Positions 10,601-18,966 of a stretch of 64,000 bases of DNA are shown one piece after another (position 1 is the first letter of the stretch; every line of letters starts with the position of its first letter). Where the stretch lies: the NCBI RefSeq assembly GCF_010093065.1, contig NZ_CP048113.1, positions 2,914,001 through 2,978,000 of the forward strand. Direction: 5' to 3'. The stretch is from Chitinophaga agri (GTDB lineage Bacteria > Bacteroidota > Bacteroidia > Chitinophagales > Chitinophagaceae). A program made the position numbers and the translations under genes. The notes below the pieces were generated by a model. That model ran no database searches. It was not told the origin of the DNA and was given only the letters and a program-made list of their open reading frames with translations.

Positions 10601-10863
10601 GATGCCACATGGATCAGCTGACCAGGAGCGGCGGCGATGGTGAAATTACCCCCGGCGTCCGTGGCGGTCATTTTCTTTGTTCCTTTAACAGTAATAGAAG
10701 CCCCCGGAACCGGACTGCCCGTTTCACCGGCGGTTACGCTGCCCGAAACTTTCCGTTCAGGATCAGACTGGCTTTGTGCCTGCGCAGGCATAGTGATAGC
10801 CCAAAAGAAAATCATTACCCATACCGTCAGGTACGATTTTCCAGTAATACTGGCTCGTTTCAT
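7666..10863 (-). CDS. SusC/RagA-family TonB-linked outer membrane transporter
   Basis: 1065 residues. The signal peptide covers about residues 1-29. A carboxypeptidase-regulatory-like Ig domain follows (SGSVTAGETGSPVPGASITV, near 38-115), then the SusC signature VVVVGYGKMKK, the TonB plug (to about 240; VIDGVQM and ATNGVILVTTKRG) and a 22-strand-type barrel ending RLYSASVAVDF. It imports oligosaccharides across the outer membrane with TonB energy, with SusD as lid. It is the first structural gene after the regulator, and the 197-base gap upstream carries phased repeats (10976-11032). No extra N-terminal STN domain is present, so control is expected through the hybrid two-component system rather than an anti-sigma factor. 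Confidence 0.97.
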   Translation of the reverse strand: MKRASITGKSYLTVWVMIFFWAITMPAQAQSQSDPERKVSGSVTAGETGSPVPGASITVKGTKKMTATDAGGNFTIAAAPGQLIHVASMGFIAREVKVGNAGSVNVVLQEDYRKLNDVVVVGYGKMKKTDQTSAQVSITSTEVNRTINTTIDQAIQGRAAGVYVTQNSGQPGGGISVNIRGVNTLSGTNEPLYVIDGVQMQPATVSYGASSSVNPLAGINPSDIESLEILQGPSATAVYGSRATNGVILVTTKRGKAGQLRLSYNYLYSLQDKPEDITTMNLQQFAQMNNEIAVLLNRTPTPEFQNPSVLGKGTNWQKELFRTAALQKHQVNISGGANTTTYYMSGEYFKQEGVAIGSDFNRYSFRLNLDNQAFKWLKLSTSLNFYQTKEKLASTSEDVIRNAINLAPNIPVRNADGSWGGATENEYGSNAKFAPLNPVAISSLVNNDYKRTGGLGGASAEIGIIKGLIFRTSFNGNFEYTDGSKFTPTYQLGYNVNEKASLSVSNGRNFYWNLNELLQYTRETGKHSFGVMASHEAQAWNYQGFSAQRVGFASNSIPSLNLGDALGQTTGSYKGSGALESYLGRINYTYDNKYIIQLAGRADGSSNFGVENRWGYFPSVSAAWRVTGEEFMKAVPFINELKIRAEYGTTGNNGSGGAQFSSLTSVTTPWGAGFRTGQYGNSGIKWESTETKNIGFNLSVLKDRVQLEGDFYIKKTNNLLMPNPLPAYMGTQGEGAINAPIVNIGAMQNKGFGITLNTVNVDNKNGFTWKSNLNVSSFRTKITHFYSDAAFLSRSAWFLNNFTSRSVIGQAPWLFYGYVSEGLFQSVDEINNSAIPAQADGTRLPVAKDGGVWVGDIKYKDLNGDNIIDSRDQTFIGNPWPKLTFGFTNTFSWKGFDLSVLVTGSQGNDVFNYLRFENTNPNNVNLGRNLLQESFNYARIGEDGGKTILHNPGTNVPRIVATDVNGNGNRFTNVYVEDGSYIRIKNVQLGYNIPHSLLRQQTIVKNIRLTAGVQNLATFTKYKGYDPEVGAYLGKEVQLSNQLNGVDAGRYPLTRLYSASVAVDF

Positions 10864-10975
10864 AGCGTGGAAGAATTAAGTGTTTAGATTAAATGCGCGA
10901 ATCTTTGATTTTGGTTATCATGTTCATACGTGTTCCCCTTAATAGGATAAAAGTATCACGCCTCCCTGAAATACA

Positions 10976-11032
10976 GGGCTGTAGAATGTTTATTAAATGG
11001 GATAAAATGTTGCAGGAGGGGTATCAAATGTA
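10976..11032 (-). promoter_or_regulatory. Three phased repeats upstream of susC, candidate regulator sites
   Basis: Plus-strand copies GGGctgtagaATGT (10976-10989), GGGataaaATGT (10999-11010) and GGGtatcaaATGT (11019-11031) have right ends exactly 21 bp apart. The outermost copy overlaps CAAATGTA (11025-11032), which on the minus strand reads TACATTTG, a match to the Bacteroidota -7 box TAnnTTTG. A two-turn period puts all three on one DNA face, as expected for AraC-type binding by the neighbouring hybrid regulator. This is sequence-level evidence only. Confidence 0.4.
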
Positions 11033-11060
11033 GCTTTACCTGCCTCTTTTATTACATTTC

Positions 11061-14000
11061 CTACTTCCTGGCAGCAGTTGCATAGGCAGAAGGAAGCATA
11101 TTGTACGCCATTTTGAAGTACTTGGCGAAGTATTTAGGGTTATTGAAACCTACTTCATAGGCCACCTCGGTGACGTTCATTTCTGTTTTGGTCAATAGCT
11201 GGGCTGCCCTTTTTATCCGGATCATCCGTATGAACTCCACAGGTGTCTGACCGGTCAGATTAAAAATGCGCCGGTACAGGGACACCCGGTTCATAAATAG
11301 TTCCCTGCTGAGTTCCTCTACAGAGAAGCCGGCATTGGAAAGGTTCCGCTCCACGATCTCCAGCGCTTTCCGGAGGAATTTTTCATTGGGAGATAAAGTA
11401 TGATCCCCGCCGGCAGGTTCGGCAAGACTGACCTGGTGCCTGGCAGCTCCCGGCCGTACCAGCAGGTTGCGTACCCGGGACAGCATGATCTCAAAGTTGA
11501 ACGGCTTCACCAGGTAATCGGCTGCTCCGGCTTCCAGTCCGCGGAGCTGTTCATGTTCACCGGCGGCAGCTGTGACCAGTATCACCGGTATATGTTTGGT
11601 ACGGCTGTCGTTCTTTATCTTCCGGCAAAGTTCTATACCGGTCATTCCTGACATGTTTACATCACTCATGACCAGGTCCGGATGAGCGGACAGGGTTTTC
11701 TGCCACCCCGCGTTGCCATCTGCTGCCTCAATAATATGATAGGTGTCTTTCAGGTTCTCTTTGAGATAAAAGCGGAAATCTTCATTATCTTCTATCAGGA
11801 GAACCGTTTGTTTACCAGACTGACCGTCTTCTATCACTTCCGTTACCGGCGCAGGCACCAGGGGGGTGTTTACCTGGGATTCTCCGGGAATGACAGCTCC
11901 GGTCACCATCCCTTCCGGTTGCTCACAGGTCTCCAGTGGCAGTCTGACGGTGAAGCAGCTTCCTTTATTGACTTCACTTTCTACGGTGATCGTTCCGTTA
12001 TTCAGTTTGACAAACTCCCTGGTGATGGCCAGCCCGATACCGCTGCCGCGGCTCATTAAACCACCCGGCATCTCATGCTGAAAGAACTGCTCAAATACTT
12101 TTTCCTGTCTTTCAGCAGGTATACCGATACCAGTATCCTGCACCTTTATTTCCAGCCAGGTGCCATCTTCCTCTCTGGTACTGGTGACCACGACTGTTAC
12201 ACGGCCTTCCCGGGGGGTAAATTTAAAGGCATTGGATAAAAGGTTAAAGAGTATCCGTTCTATCTTATCATTATCAAAATAGGTATAGATATGAGGAGAA
12301 TGACTTTGGTAGGAAAAAGTGATGCCTTTTCTTTCCGCCAGGTCGGTAAATGAACAGGCCACCTCGTGAATGAATGCCGATATATCTCCCCAGGCAGGGT
12401 TGAGCCGTAACTCCTGCATCTCCATCTTCCGGAAGTCCATCAGCTGATTAACAAGTATCAACAGCCGTTTGGCATTCCGGTAGATCAGCTGAAACCTGGT
12501 CTTCTCCTTCTGATCACCTGTCTGCTGCATGATCTCTTCCAGTGGTGAAAGGATCAGAGATACCGGCGTCCTGAACTCATGGCTGAGATTAGTGAATAAG
12601 CGTATCTTCAGCATATCCAGTTCATGCATGCGCTGTGCCTCCTGTCGTTCCTGCTCGAGTATAAACCGTTTGTGTGCCCTTCTGATCACGCTGCGTCTGA
12701 GCAGCCACAATACCACCAGCACTAACAGCACATAGATGATATAGGCCAATGGCGTTTTCCAGAAGGGAGGTTGTACACTTATTTTCAGGGAAATGCCTTC
12801 TTCGTTCCAGAACCCATCTTCATTGGCAGCACGGACCTGCAGGGTGTAGGTGCCCGGACTGATATTGGTATAGGTCACCCGCCTGGTGGCACCATCAGCA
12901 ATCTGCCAGTTATCGTTGAACTGGTCGAGCCGGTAGGCATATTTGTTCTTTTCTGTGTTGATGAAGTTCAGGGCAGCGAATTCAACAGAGAAATCATTCT
13001 CGTTATGTCTCAACACAATTTCCTTTGTTTCTGTCAATGCCTCCGGCAATAAGACCCTGTCATGCACCTTTGCATTGACGTCTATATTCCGGTCAAATAA
13101 CCGAAGACCGGTAAAGACGATATTAGGGCGGGATCTATTCTGCGGTAAAGACGATGGATCGAAGAGGTTAAAACCATCCGCCCCACCAAAGAGCAGTTCT
13201 CCGGTACTGAGTTTAAAGGCAGCATTGACATTAAAAGCCTTTCCCTGCAACCCATCTTTATCATCGTAGTTCCTGCAATTAAGTGTAATACCTTCAGGCC
13301 CTTCCTGCACCGCAATGCGACCGAGTCCATTGGACGTAGCCACCCACAGATACCCTTCATTATCTTCCAGCATGGTAATGATATTGTTATCCGGGAGTCC
13401 GTCTTTTACGGTGAAGGAGCGGAAGCGCTGTTCCCTGGGGTCAAATACATTCAGACCGGCCCGTGTTCCCGCCCACATCCGGCCTTTTTTATCATATAAC
13501 AGGGAACTGACATTGTCATTGCTCAGCTGATGGGAAGCACTTAGATAATGTACGAATACACCTTTTGAATTATCCAGTACATCTATCCCATAGGCAGTGG
13601 CTATCCACAGGTTGCCGCTGTTGTCCTCCGCAAATCCGGATATATAATTGCAATGCACCGATGCCGGCATATTCACGTTATTGTGGTAGAAGATGCCATT
13701 GCCCGGATCAAATCTATCCAGTCCTCCGCCTAATGTACCTACCCAGAAATTGTTCCTTTTATCGCGGTAGATCTTCCAGACGGATTTATTCGCCAGACTA
13801 TTCGGATCGTCCTCCTCATGACGGTAATGGTTGAATTTACCATTCCGGTAAAAGTCCATCCCGCCAAAATAATATCCTATCCACAGGTCGTCATAGCTAT
13901 TAACATACAGACTGACTATAACATCCTTACTGATACTGTTCTCATTTGCAGGATCATGCTGAAAGCGTTTGAATATCTGGTTCACCCGGTCGAAGTAGAT

Positions 14001-15143
14001 CAACCCTCCCCCATTGGTACCGATCCAGATGTTCCCTTTTTTGTCTTCCGCAAAACAGTTCACATCATTGTAGCTGAGACTCCGCCCATCAACCGGACTA
14101 TGCTTATACAACGGGAATTTCACCATGTTTTCTGTGAAATAACTGATCCCTCTTTTATACGTTCCGCACCAGATGATACCAAAATCATCCTTGTAAAGTG
14201 CATAGACCGCATTTTCGGCAACTGTTTTAGGATCACCTTCTTTATTGAGCAGGAAGCGGGATTTAAAGTTGTTTTTTTTGTCGATGAGGTTCACCCCTCC
14301 ATGGTCAGTTCCTATCCAGATCAGGTTTTTATCATCCTCCACAATACTGTTGACAATATCATTATTGAGATAGCCGGTTTTACTGCATAGTTGTTTCACA
14401 CTCCTGTCGGCGTTGTTAACATATACCACCCCGAAATCACTTCCAGGCATATAGACCCACATGTCTTGTGCGGCGTCCATAAAAATACGCAGGGCGATTG
14501 GCGGTTTATTAATAAACTGCCGGATACCGGTATGACGGTAAACAATCTTATTACCGGCCACGTCCAGCTTTTCAATATCACCGTTCAGGTAAAGAATGAC
14601 CAGCCTGTTTTGCGGGTCTGTCTGGAGATCAGCAACCGGGGCATTCTTTATACCAGGCAGGAGCACTTTAGTGGTCCTGCCTGCGCTATCAATACGGTAA
14701 AGACCGTCAGTACTGTGAGCGATCCACCAGGTATGGCCGTTCTTAGCAACACTGGTGATCCCGATTTCCGGTACTCCTTTCTTTTTAAACCAGGACGCGG
14801 CGTCTGAAAACTGTTCCCTGATGGGATTATAAAAATTATCCCCGTTACGGGTCCTTATGAAAAGCTGATTATCGGGTGCGGGATAGATGCCGGTGATGTA
14901 ATCATCGTTAATGGCGCCTGGTTCGTTGCTATGCCGGAATGTCTTAAAGGTATATCCGTCATAGCGGTTCAACCCACTCATGGTACCGAACCACATAAAT
15001 CCCCTGGCATCTTTATAAATGCAGTTCACCTGGTTATTGGATAAACCATTGTTCACATCTAAAGAAGAGAACTGGTAAGATGGTTGTGCATAGGCATAAC
15101 TTACCAGCAATAACAGCGGTAGGAGCAATTTTTTCATTAACAT
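11061..15143 (-). CDS. Hybrid two-component system regulator (sensor kinase, receiver and AraC HTH in one protein)
   Basis: 1360 residues. In order: signal peptide (1-20), a periplasmic two-propeller region of Reg_prop repeats (about 25-690; many WIGT and DNGLPDN-type motifs), a Y_Y_Y domain (about 700-775), one membrane helix (LAYIIYVLLVLVVLWLL), HisKA with phospho-acceptor His855 in NLSHEFRTP, HATPase (GSGIGLAITREFV), receiver with Asp1161 in MSDVNM, and an AraC-type HTH at the C-terminus (VAYEVGFNNPKYFAKYF). Such proteins bind oligosaccharide in the periplasm and switch on the adjacent sus genes. All key residues are intact. It is co-directional with and directly upstream of susC, so it is very likely the activator of this locus. 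Confidence 0.95.
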   Translation of the reverse strand: MLMKKLLLPLLLLVSYAYAQPSYQFSSLDVNNGLSNNQVNCIYKDARGFMWFGTMSGLNRYDGYTFKTFRHSNEPGAINDDYITGIYPAPDNQLFIRTRNGDNFYNPIREQFSDAASWFKKKGVPEIGITSVAKNGHTWWIAHSTDGLYRIDSAGRTTKVLLPGIKNAPVADLQTDPQNRLVILYLNGDIEKLDVAGNKIVYRHTGIRQFINKPPIALRIFMDAAQDMWVYMPGSDFGVVYVNNADRSVKQLCSKTGYLNNDIVNSIVEDDKNLIWIGTDHGGVNLIDKKNNFKSRFLLNKEGDPKTVAENAVYALYKDDFGIIWCGTYKRGISYFTENMVKFPLYKHSPVDGRSLSYNDVNCFAEDKKGNIWIGTNGGGLIYFDRVNQIFKRFQHDPANENSISKDVIVSLYVNSYDDLWIGYYFGGMDFYRNGKFNHYRHEEDDPNSLANKSVWKIYRDKRNNFWVGTLGGGLDRFDPGNGIFYHNNVNMPASVHCNYISGFAEDNSGNLWIATAYGIDVLDNSKGVFVHYLSASHQLSNDNVSSLLYDKKGRMWAGTRAGLNVFDPREQRFRSFTVKDGLPDNNIITMLEDNEGYLWVATSNGLGRIAVQEGPEGITLNCRNYDDKDGLQGKAFNVNAAFKLSTGELLFGGADGFNLFDPSSLPQNRSRPNIVFTGLRLFDRNIDVNAKVHDRVLLPEALTETKEIVLRHNENDFSVEFAALNFINTEKNKYAYRLDQFNDNWQIADGATRRVTYTNISPGTYTLQVRAANEDGFWNEEGISLKISVQPPFWKTPLAYIIYVLLVLVVLWLLRRSVIRRAHKRFILEQERQEAQRMHELDMLKIRLFTNLSHEFRTPVSLILSPLEEIMQQTGDQKEKTRFQLIYRNAKRLLILVNQLMDFRKMEMQELRLNPAWGDISAFIHEVACSFTDLAERKGITFSYQSHSPHIYTYFDNDKIERILFNLLSNAFKFTPREGRVTVVVTSTREEDGTWLEIKVQDTGIGIPAERQEKVFEQFFQHEMPGGLMSRGSGIGLAITREFVKLNNGTITVESEVNKGSCFTVRLPLETCEQPEGMVTGAVIPGESQVNTPLVPAPVTEVIEDGQSGKQTVLLIEDNEDFRFYLKENLKDTYHIIEAADGNAGWQKTLSAHPDLVMSDVNMSGMTGIELCRKIKNDSRTKHIPVILVTAAAGEHEQLRGLEAGAADYLVKPFNFEIMLSRVRNLLVRPGAARHQVSLAEPAGGDHTLSPNEKFLRKALEIVERNLSNAGFSVEELSRELFMNRVSLYRRIFNLTGQTPVEFIRMIRIKRAAQLLTKTEMNVTEVAYEVGFNNPKYFAKYFKMAYNMLPSAYATAARK

Positions 15144-15265
15144 GGAATGCGACTCAGTGCTTAATACTAAAATAAGGTTTTCCGGCCATACATAGGGCCT
15201 TTTTTAAGAGAGGTAAAAAAGTGTTATTAGCACTGGCTGCTTAAATATTCACATTTGTTATTATA

Positions 15266-15424
15266 TTAATTATCCTGTGAAGTGATAGTAAATCCGGTTT
15301 GCCGTAATCCGGCGGTCATCGTTTCCAGCAATGTGGCAATGACAGGATCAGTAATACTATCAGTATGGAGTAACATGATCTCCTTCCCTTTGACTTGCGC
15401 CCTATCCAATAAATCATCACCTCT
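15266..15424 (-). pseudogene. C-terminal relic, possibly of a polysaccharide deacetylase-like gene
   Basis: About 52 codons remain open directly behind, and in frame with, the stop of the WG-repeat gene at 15425, ending in TAA at 15266-15268. They encode GKEIMLLHTDSITDP, then LRQTGFTIT near the end. The pattern of hydrophobic LLH(T/D), an acidic helix and G-F/Y-x-F/I resembles the last strand and helix of NodB-type deacetylases. There is no upstream catalytic part, so if real it is a decayed end fragment. It could instead be chance coding-like sequence, or a lost extension of the WG gene. Confidence 0.35.
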
Positions 15425-17365
15425 TTAAATTTCCGGCAGCTCCTCTTTCTGATACCAGAACTGTGCAGGATTCACGCTACCGGCTATTTCATTGCTATAC
15501 ACTACGTGTTTGTTCTTCGGATCCTTTTTATCTGTTAATACTAGTTTCGCTCTGATCTTTGTAGTTATTTCCCCTTCGTAATCCGGCATTACAAAACGCC
15601 AGTAGGAATATGGATCAAGCACTATTTTATGAGAACATTTGTCACAGGAAGCAGTTGGTGGCAATAGGATATCCTTCCATTCTCCTTTGCTGTTCAGAGC
15701 CTGCAGGATCATATTGATACAACTGTTCTTTGCGGAGAAAATAACGTCACGGCCGGTGGTATTGCTGACAAAGATCTGGTAGCCGCGATACTTGTCATCA
15801 TACATAGCCATCTTCGTAGTATCAATGGTAACAGCCAGTGTATTCAAAGGGAACTTTTCGTCTGCGATCTTTCTAGGATTATTATCTGTTTGATACCACA
15901 TCTCGCTTTCTATGTTATGGCCAGGTTTGGGCGTAGCAGTGGCTAAGAAGTATCCTTCGGATATATACTCAGTGTTTAATCGTTTGATAATGGGTGTATT
16001 CGCAGCTGTTTGCTGCCAGACGATCTGTCCCTTCCTGTTGATATAACAGGGTTTATCTTCCACCAACGCTTCCAGGAGACCATTCTTAAATCCCTCTTCG
16101 TCAAACCTTTTCATGAGTGGTGGCAGTACAGTATCTCCTTTCAAACTGGCAATACCGTACAGGTCAACAAACTGATAGCCGCCATCTCTTGTAACGTTCT
16201 TAAAAAAAAAGTACCCATCAATGACACCCGCATTGTGTATGCCCATGTATTTAGGTGGTACGACGAATTGACCGGTTGTATCGACAATCCCCCAATTGGC
16301 ATTGTTATTCAATCCCACGACCGCATAACCGTTCACAAATTTCTCCCGCTGTACCTTGCTGAACTTCGTTTCGACAACCGGTTTAAATTGTTTGTCTATT
16401 AATGTTACCAGTTTATTGGTGTCCATTAGAAATGCCCGTCCTGCTGAAAATCCGAATGCATATTTATACTGAGGATCATCAAAGACTTTCCGCCCTTTCA
16501 GATCTGCAAATACCTGATAGATAGGGTCCGCATCCCCGCTCCGCTTTCTAGACATAGCTGGCCTGTTGATATCTACGCTGATAAATCCCTCATGATAGTC
16601 CTCACCATATGCGATATGCATCTCATCCGGCCAGACAGCGATTACCTGACCGGTGCTATCAATTACCCCACTGGTATATCTCGTTCCTTGCGCATACATC
16701 ACAACCGTAGCATATCCTTCTGAGAATGAGTGTATTGCTGGATATTTGCCGAATGGTACAATGATGCGACCAGTTGTATCAATAACCGTTGACCGCGGCC
16801 TCCATTTTATTTCGCCCGGACCAGCAGCTTCTGTAGCAATGACCAGTCCCGAGCCGGATGGCTCAATGGATCCATATAGGGTATCAATGAGCAGTTTACC
16901 GGATGGAATATCCAGCAGCCCCTGTTTTCCGCTCTTACTGGTCACGATTGCCTTCATATTACTGATAAAGTCCAGTGCATAGAAGCTGAAAGGCAGGATT
17001 ACATTTTGCTTACTGATAAAGAACGGTACACCATCTTTAAACACCTGGGCAATGCCCCCGGAAAAAGGGCGGGCTATATCATACTGCGGTTGTATCACGA
17101 ATGCGCCTGTCTGGTCTATAAAACCGTAATGGCCATTCAGCCTGACAGCAGCCAGACCTTCGGAAAAGTTAGTACCATTCTGAAAAACAGGTTTGATCAC
17201 AATTGTGCCGCTGGTGTCTATATAGCCGGCTTTGTCATCTTCTATGATCTTGAAAAGAGCGGGCCGCTGCGCTTTCGCCAGACCAGCTAATAGCAGAAAA
17301 AAGGTAATAAGGATACTTTTCACATGTACAGGTTTGGGTTGGGCGGATCGTCTGTTATCCAGCAT
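15425..17365 (-). CDS. WG-repeat protein, exported
   Basis: About 646 residues from the ATG at 17365. A TTG at 17401 and a GTG at 17323 are alternatives; the GTG would begin the signal peptide directly (VKSILITFFLLLAGLAKAQ). The mature part is a chain of WG repeats, beta-hairpins of the type GYIDTSGTIVIKPVFQNG and GFIDQTGAFVIQPQY, over about residues 45-460. A C-terminal region of about 150 residues has a beta-sandwich look and two CxxC-type cysteines (SCDKCSHK). WG proteins are abundant in Bacteroidota and thought to be binding scaffolds; no activity can be read off. A second WG protein lies at 28828-30078. It is divergent from the lipoprotein gene at 17563. Confidence 0.85.
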   Translation of the reverse strand: MLDNRRSAQPKPVHVKSILITFFLLLAGLAKAQRPALFKIIEDDKAGYIDTSGTIVIKPVFQNGTNFSEGLAAVRLNGHYGFIDQTGAFVIQPQYDIARPFSGGIAQVFKDGVPFFISKQNVILPFSFYALDFISNMKAIVTSKSGKQGLLDIPSGKLLIDTLYGSIEPSGSGLVIATEAAGPGEIKWRPRSTVIDTTGRIIVPFGKYPAIHSFSEGYATVVMYAQGTRYTSGVIDSTGQVIAVWPDEMHIAYGEDYHEGFISVDINRPAMSRKRSGDADPIYQVFADLKGRKVFDDPQYKYAFGFSAGRAFLMDTNKLVTLIDKQFKPVVETKFSKVQREKFVNGYAVVGLNNNANWGIVDTTGQFVVPPKYMGIHNAGVIDGYFFFKNVTRDGGYQFVDLYGIASLKGDTVLPPLMKRFDEEGFKNGLLEALVEDKPCYINRKGQIVWQQTAANTPIIKRLNTEYISEGYFLATATPKPGHNIESEMWYQTDNNPRKIADEKFPLNTLAVTIDTTKMAMYDDKYRGYQIFVSNTTGRDVIFSAKNSCINMILQALNSKGEWKDILLPPTASCDKCSHKIVLDPYSYWRFVMPDYEGEITTKIRAKLVLTDKKDPKNKHVVYSNEIAGSVNPAQFWYQKEELPEI

Positions 17366-17562
17366 TAAATGTAGGATATAATTTTTTTTCCTCCTACCCA
17401 ACCCTTTGCCCCTTACCGGGGGTATTAAGAGTACAATCTGAGTAAAACAGGATGGACAATAATTATAATAGGTTCATTTCCAGCATCATTAACAATAACC
17501 CGCTGGATAAGCCTGGTAATAATTATTCACCACCGATTCCTTTAATTTTCTAATATTGAAGA

Positions 17563-18399
17563 ATGAGACGCATATTTTTACCTATACTGCTTGCATTGAC
17601 AGTCTCCTGTAGCACCACAAAACTGGCCGTACCTGAAAGGTTCAGTAGTCAGGCCACCCGTTATCCCGTGAAAGGACTGCAAGGCTGGATGATCAACCAG
17701 CACCTGAAATTTGGTAATTACACCACCTCCCGCATCAAGAGAGGTTGGGGGGTTATGTCCAATGTGCGGTATAATAATATCCCCATGCCCCCCCAGGACA
17801 TACTAAGTCAGATATTTGGCCTGGAAACGATGCAGGCAGGAAAGAATGAAAAAGCGAAAATAAGGTATACGCTGACTAACGCTCATAACAGTGCAGAGAT
17901 CTTCGGTATAGAGACTTACAACAGCGAGAACATCGTGGTGAACGCCCGCCAGATTCCTGTAATAGGCGGCGAATACACGACCTTACTTAATTCCAGTTAT
18001 CTTTATAAGGCAGCTATTGTGCCCACTGATACCAGCGGTACCGGAATATGGTCTATGGTGATGGCGCGGAACTATGACGTTAGCAGAGATACCGCCCGTC
18101 GCATCTTCGATGCCAGCTACATAGACGAAATAGGGTATGCTACGAATGGCCGGGATACTATAAAAATAAGACCATTGAATCTTAATACCTTTGAGGCGAA
18201 AAGCGGCAAGGTATCTCAAACATGGTTGGGAATTAAGGTGCTGTCGGGATATGAACTGAGTACAGCCGACGGTGTGGTCGGGATCATCGATACGATTGAT
18301 GAGGCAATGTGGTTCTACAATGAACAGGAAGAAAAGCAGCAATTTATTCTCGCTGCGATGGGATGTGCCATCTTTTTGAAACAAATCGAAAAACTGTAA
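17563..18399 (+). CDS. Hypothetical lipoprotein
   Basis: 278 residues. MRRIFLPILLALTVSC is a lipoprotein signal with Cys at residue 16. The mature chain has no motif I recognise and appears to be mixed alpha/beta. It stands 24 bases ahead of the ECF sigma gene in the same direction, so it may share a transcript and could be a sensor or target of that sigma system. That link is positional. The upstream 160 bases form a divergent promoter region with the WG gene. Confidence 0.7.
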   Translation: MRRIFLPILLALTVSCSTTKLAVPERFSSQATRYPVKGLQGWMINQHLKFGNYTTSRIKRGWGVMSNVRYNNIPMPPQDILSQIFGLETMQAGKNEKAKIRYTLTNAHNSAEIFGIETYNSENIVVNARQIPVIGGEYTTLLNSSYLYKAAIVPTDTSGTGIWSMVMARNYDVSRDTARRIFDASYIDEIGYATNGRDTIKIRPLNLNTFEAKSGKVSQTWLGIKVLSGYELSTADGVVGIIDTIDEAMWFYNEQEEKQQFILAAMGCAIFLKQIEKL

Positions 18400-18423
18400 G
18401 CGAACACTCTTATCCAAGCCACA

Positions 18424-18966
18424 TTGCAAAGCCAGGAGCAGGACATATCACTACTCATTGAAGGCTGCCTTGCTAATAACCGCAGGGCGCAGGAACAGCT
18501 ATACCGGCAGTTCTATGGCTTTGCTATGGCTATTGCGATGCGTTATTCCAGGAGCGAACAGGATGCGGCCGATATACTGAGCCATGCCTTTGTGAAGATC
18601 TTCAAAAGTATGCATACCTATGATCCTGGTAAAGGATCCATGCATGCCTGGATCAAACGCATTGTCGCCAACGAGGGACTTGATCATATTAAAGCCCAGG
18701 GAAAATTCAATCCTGTTGAACTGGAAGATACTATCGCGCCGTCCATTGACAATACCGTTATAGCCCGGCTGGAAGCGGAAGATATCATGACACTGATCCA
18801 GCAACTACCCCCTGCTACACACGCCGTATTTGTGCTATATGTCATAGAAGGTCATACACACAAGGAAATAGCCACTAAACTTAATATCAGCGAGGGCACG
18901 AGCAAATGGCACCTGAGCGAAGCACGAAAAACACTTAAACAAACATTGCAGTTACAAACTGAATGA
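18424..18966 (+). CDS. ECF-type RNA polymerase sigma factor
   Basis: 180 residues. Region 2 covers about residues 12-85 (ISLLIEGCLANNRRAQEQLY, then DAADILSHAFVKIFKSM) and region 4 about 120-175 (LPPATHAVFVLYVIEGHTHK, then ISEGTSKWHLSEARKTLK). No ATG lies early enough to keep region 2, so translation most likely begins at the TTG at 18424, in the context ACATTG. The next gene, a membrane protein, overlaps by 4 bases (ATGA), the usual layout for a sigma/anti-sigma pair. It is close in sequence to the sigma gene at 41582-42157, which also needs a TTG start. Confidence 0.93.
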   Translation: MQSQEQDISLLIEGCLANNRRAQEQLYRQFYGFAMAIAMRYSRSEQDAADILSHAFVKIFKSMHTYDPGKGSMHAWIKRIVANEGLDHIKAQGKFNPVELEDTIAPSIDNTVIARLEAEDIMTLIQQLPPATHAVFVLYVIEGHTHKEIATKLNISEGTSKWHLSEARKTLKQTLQLQTE

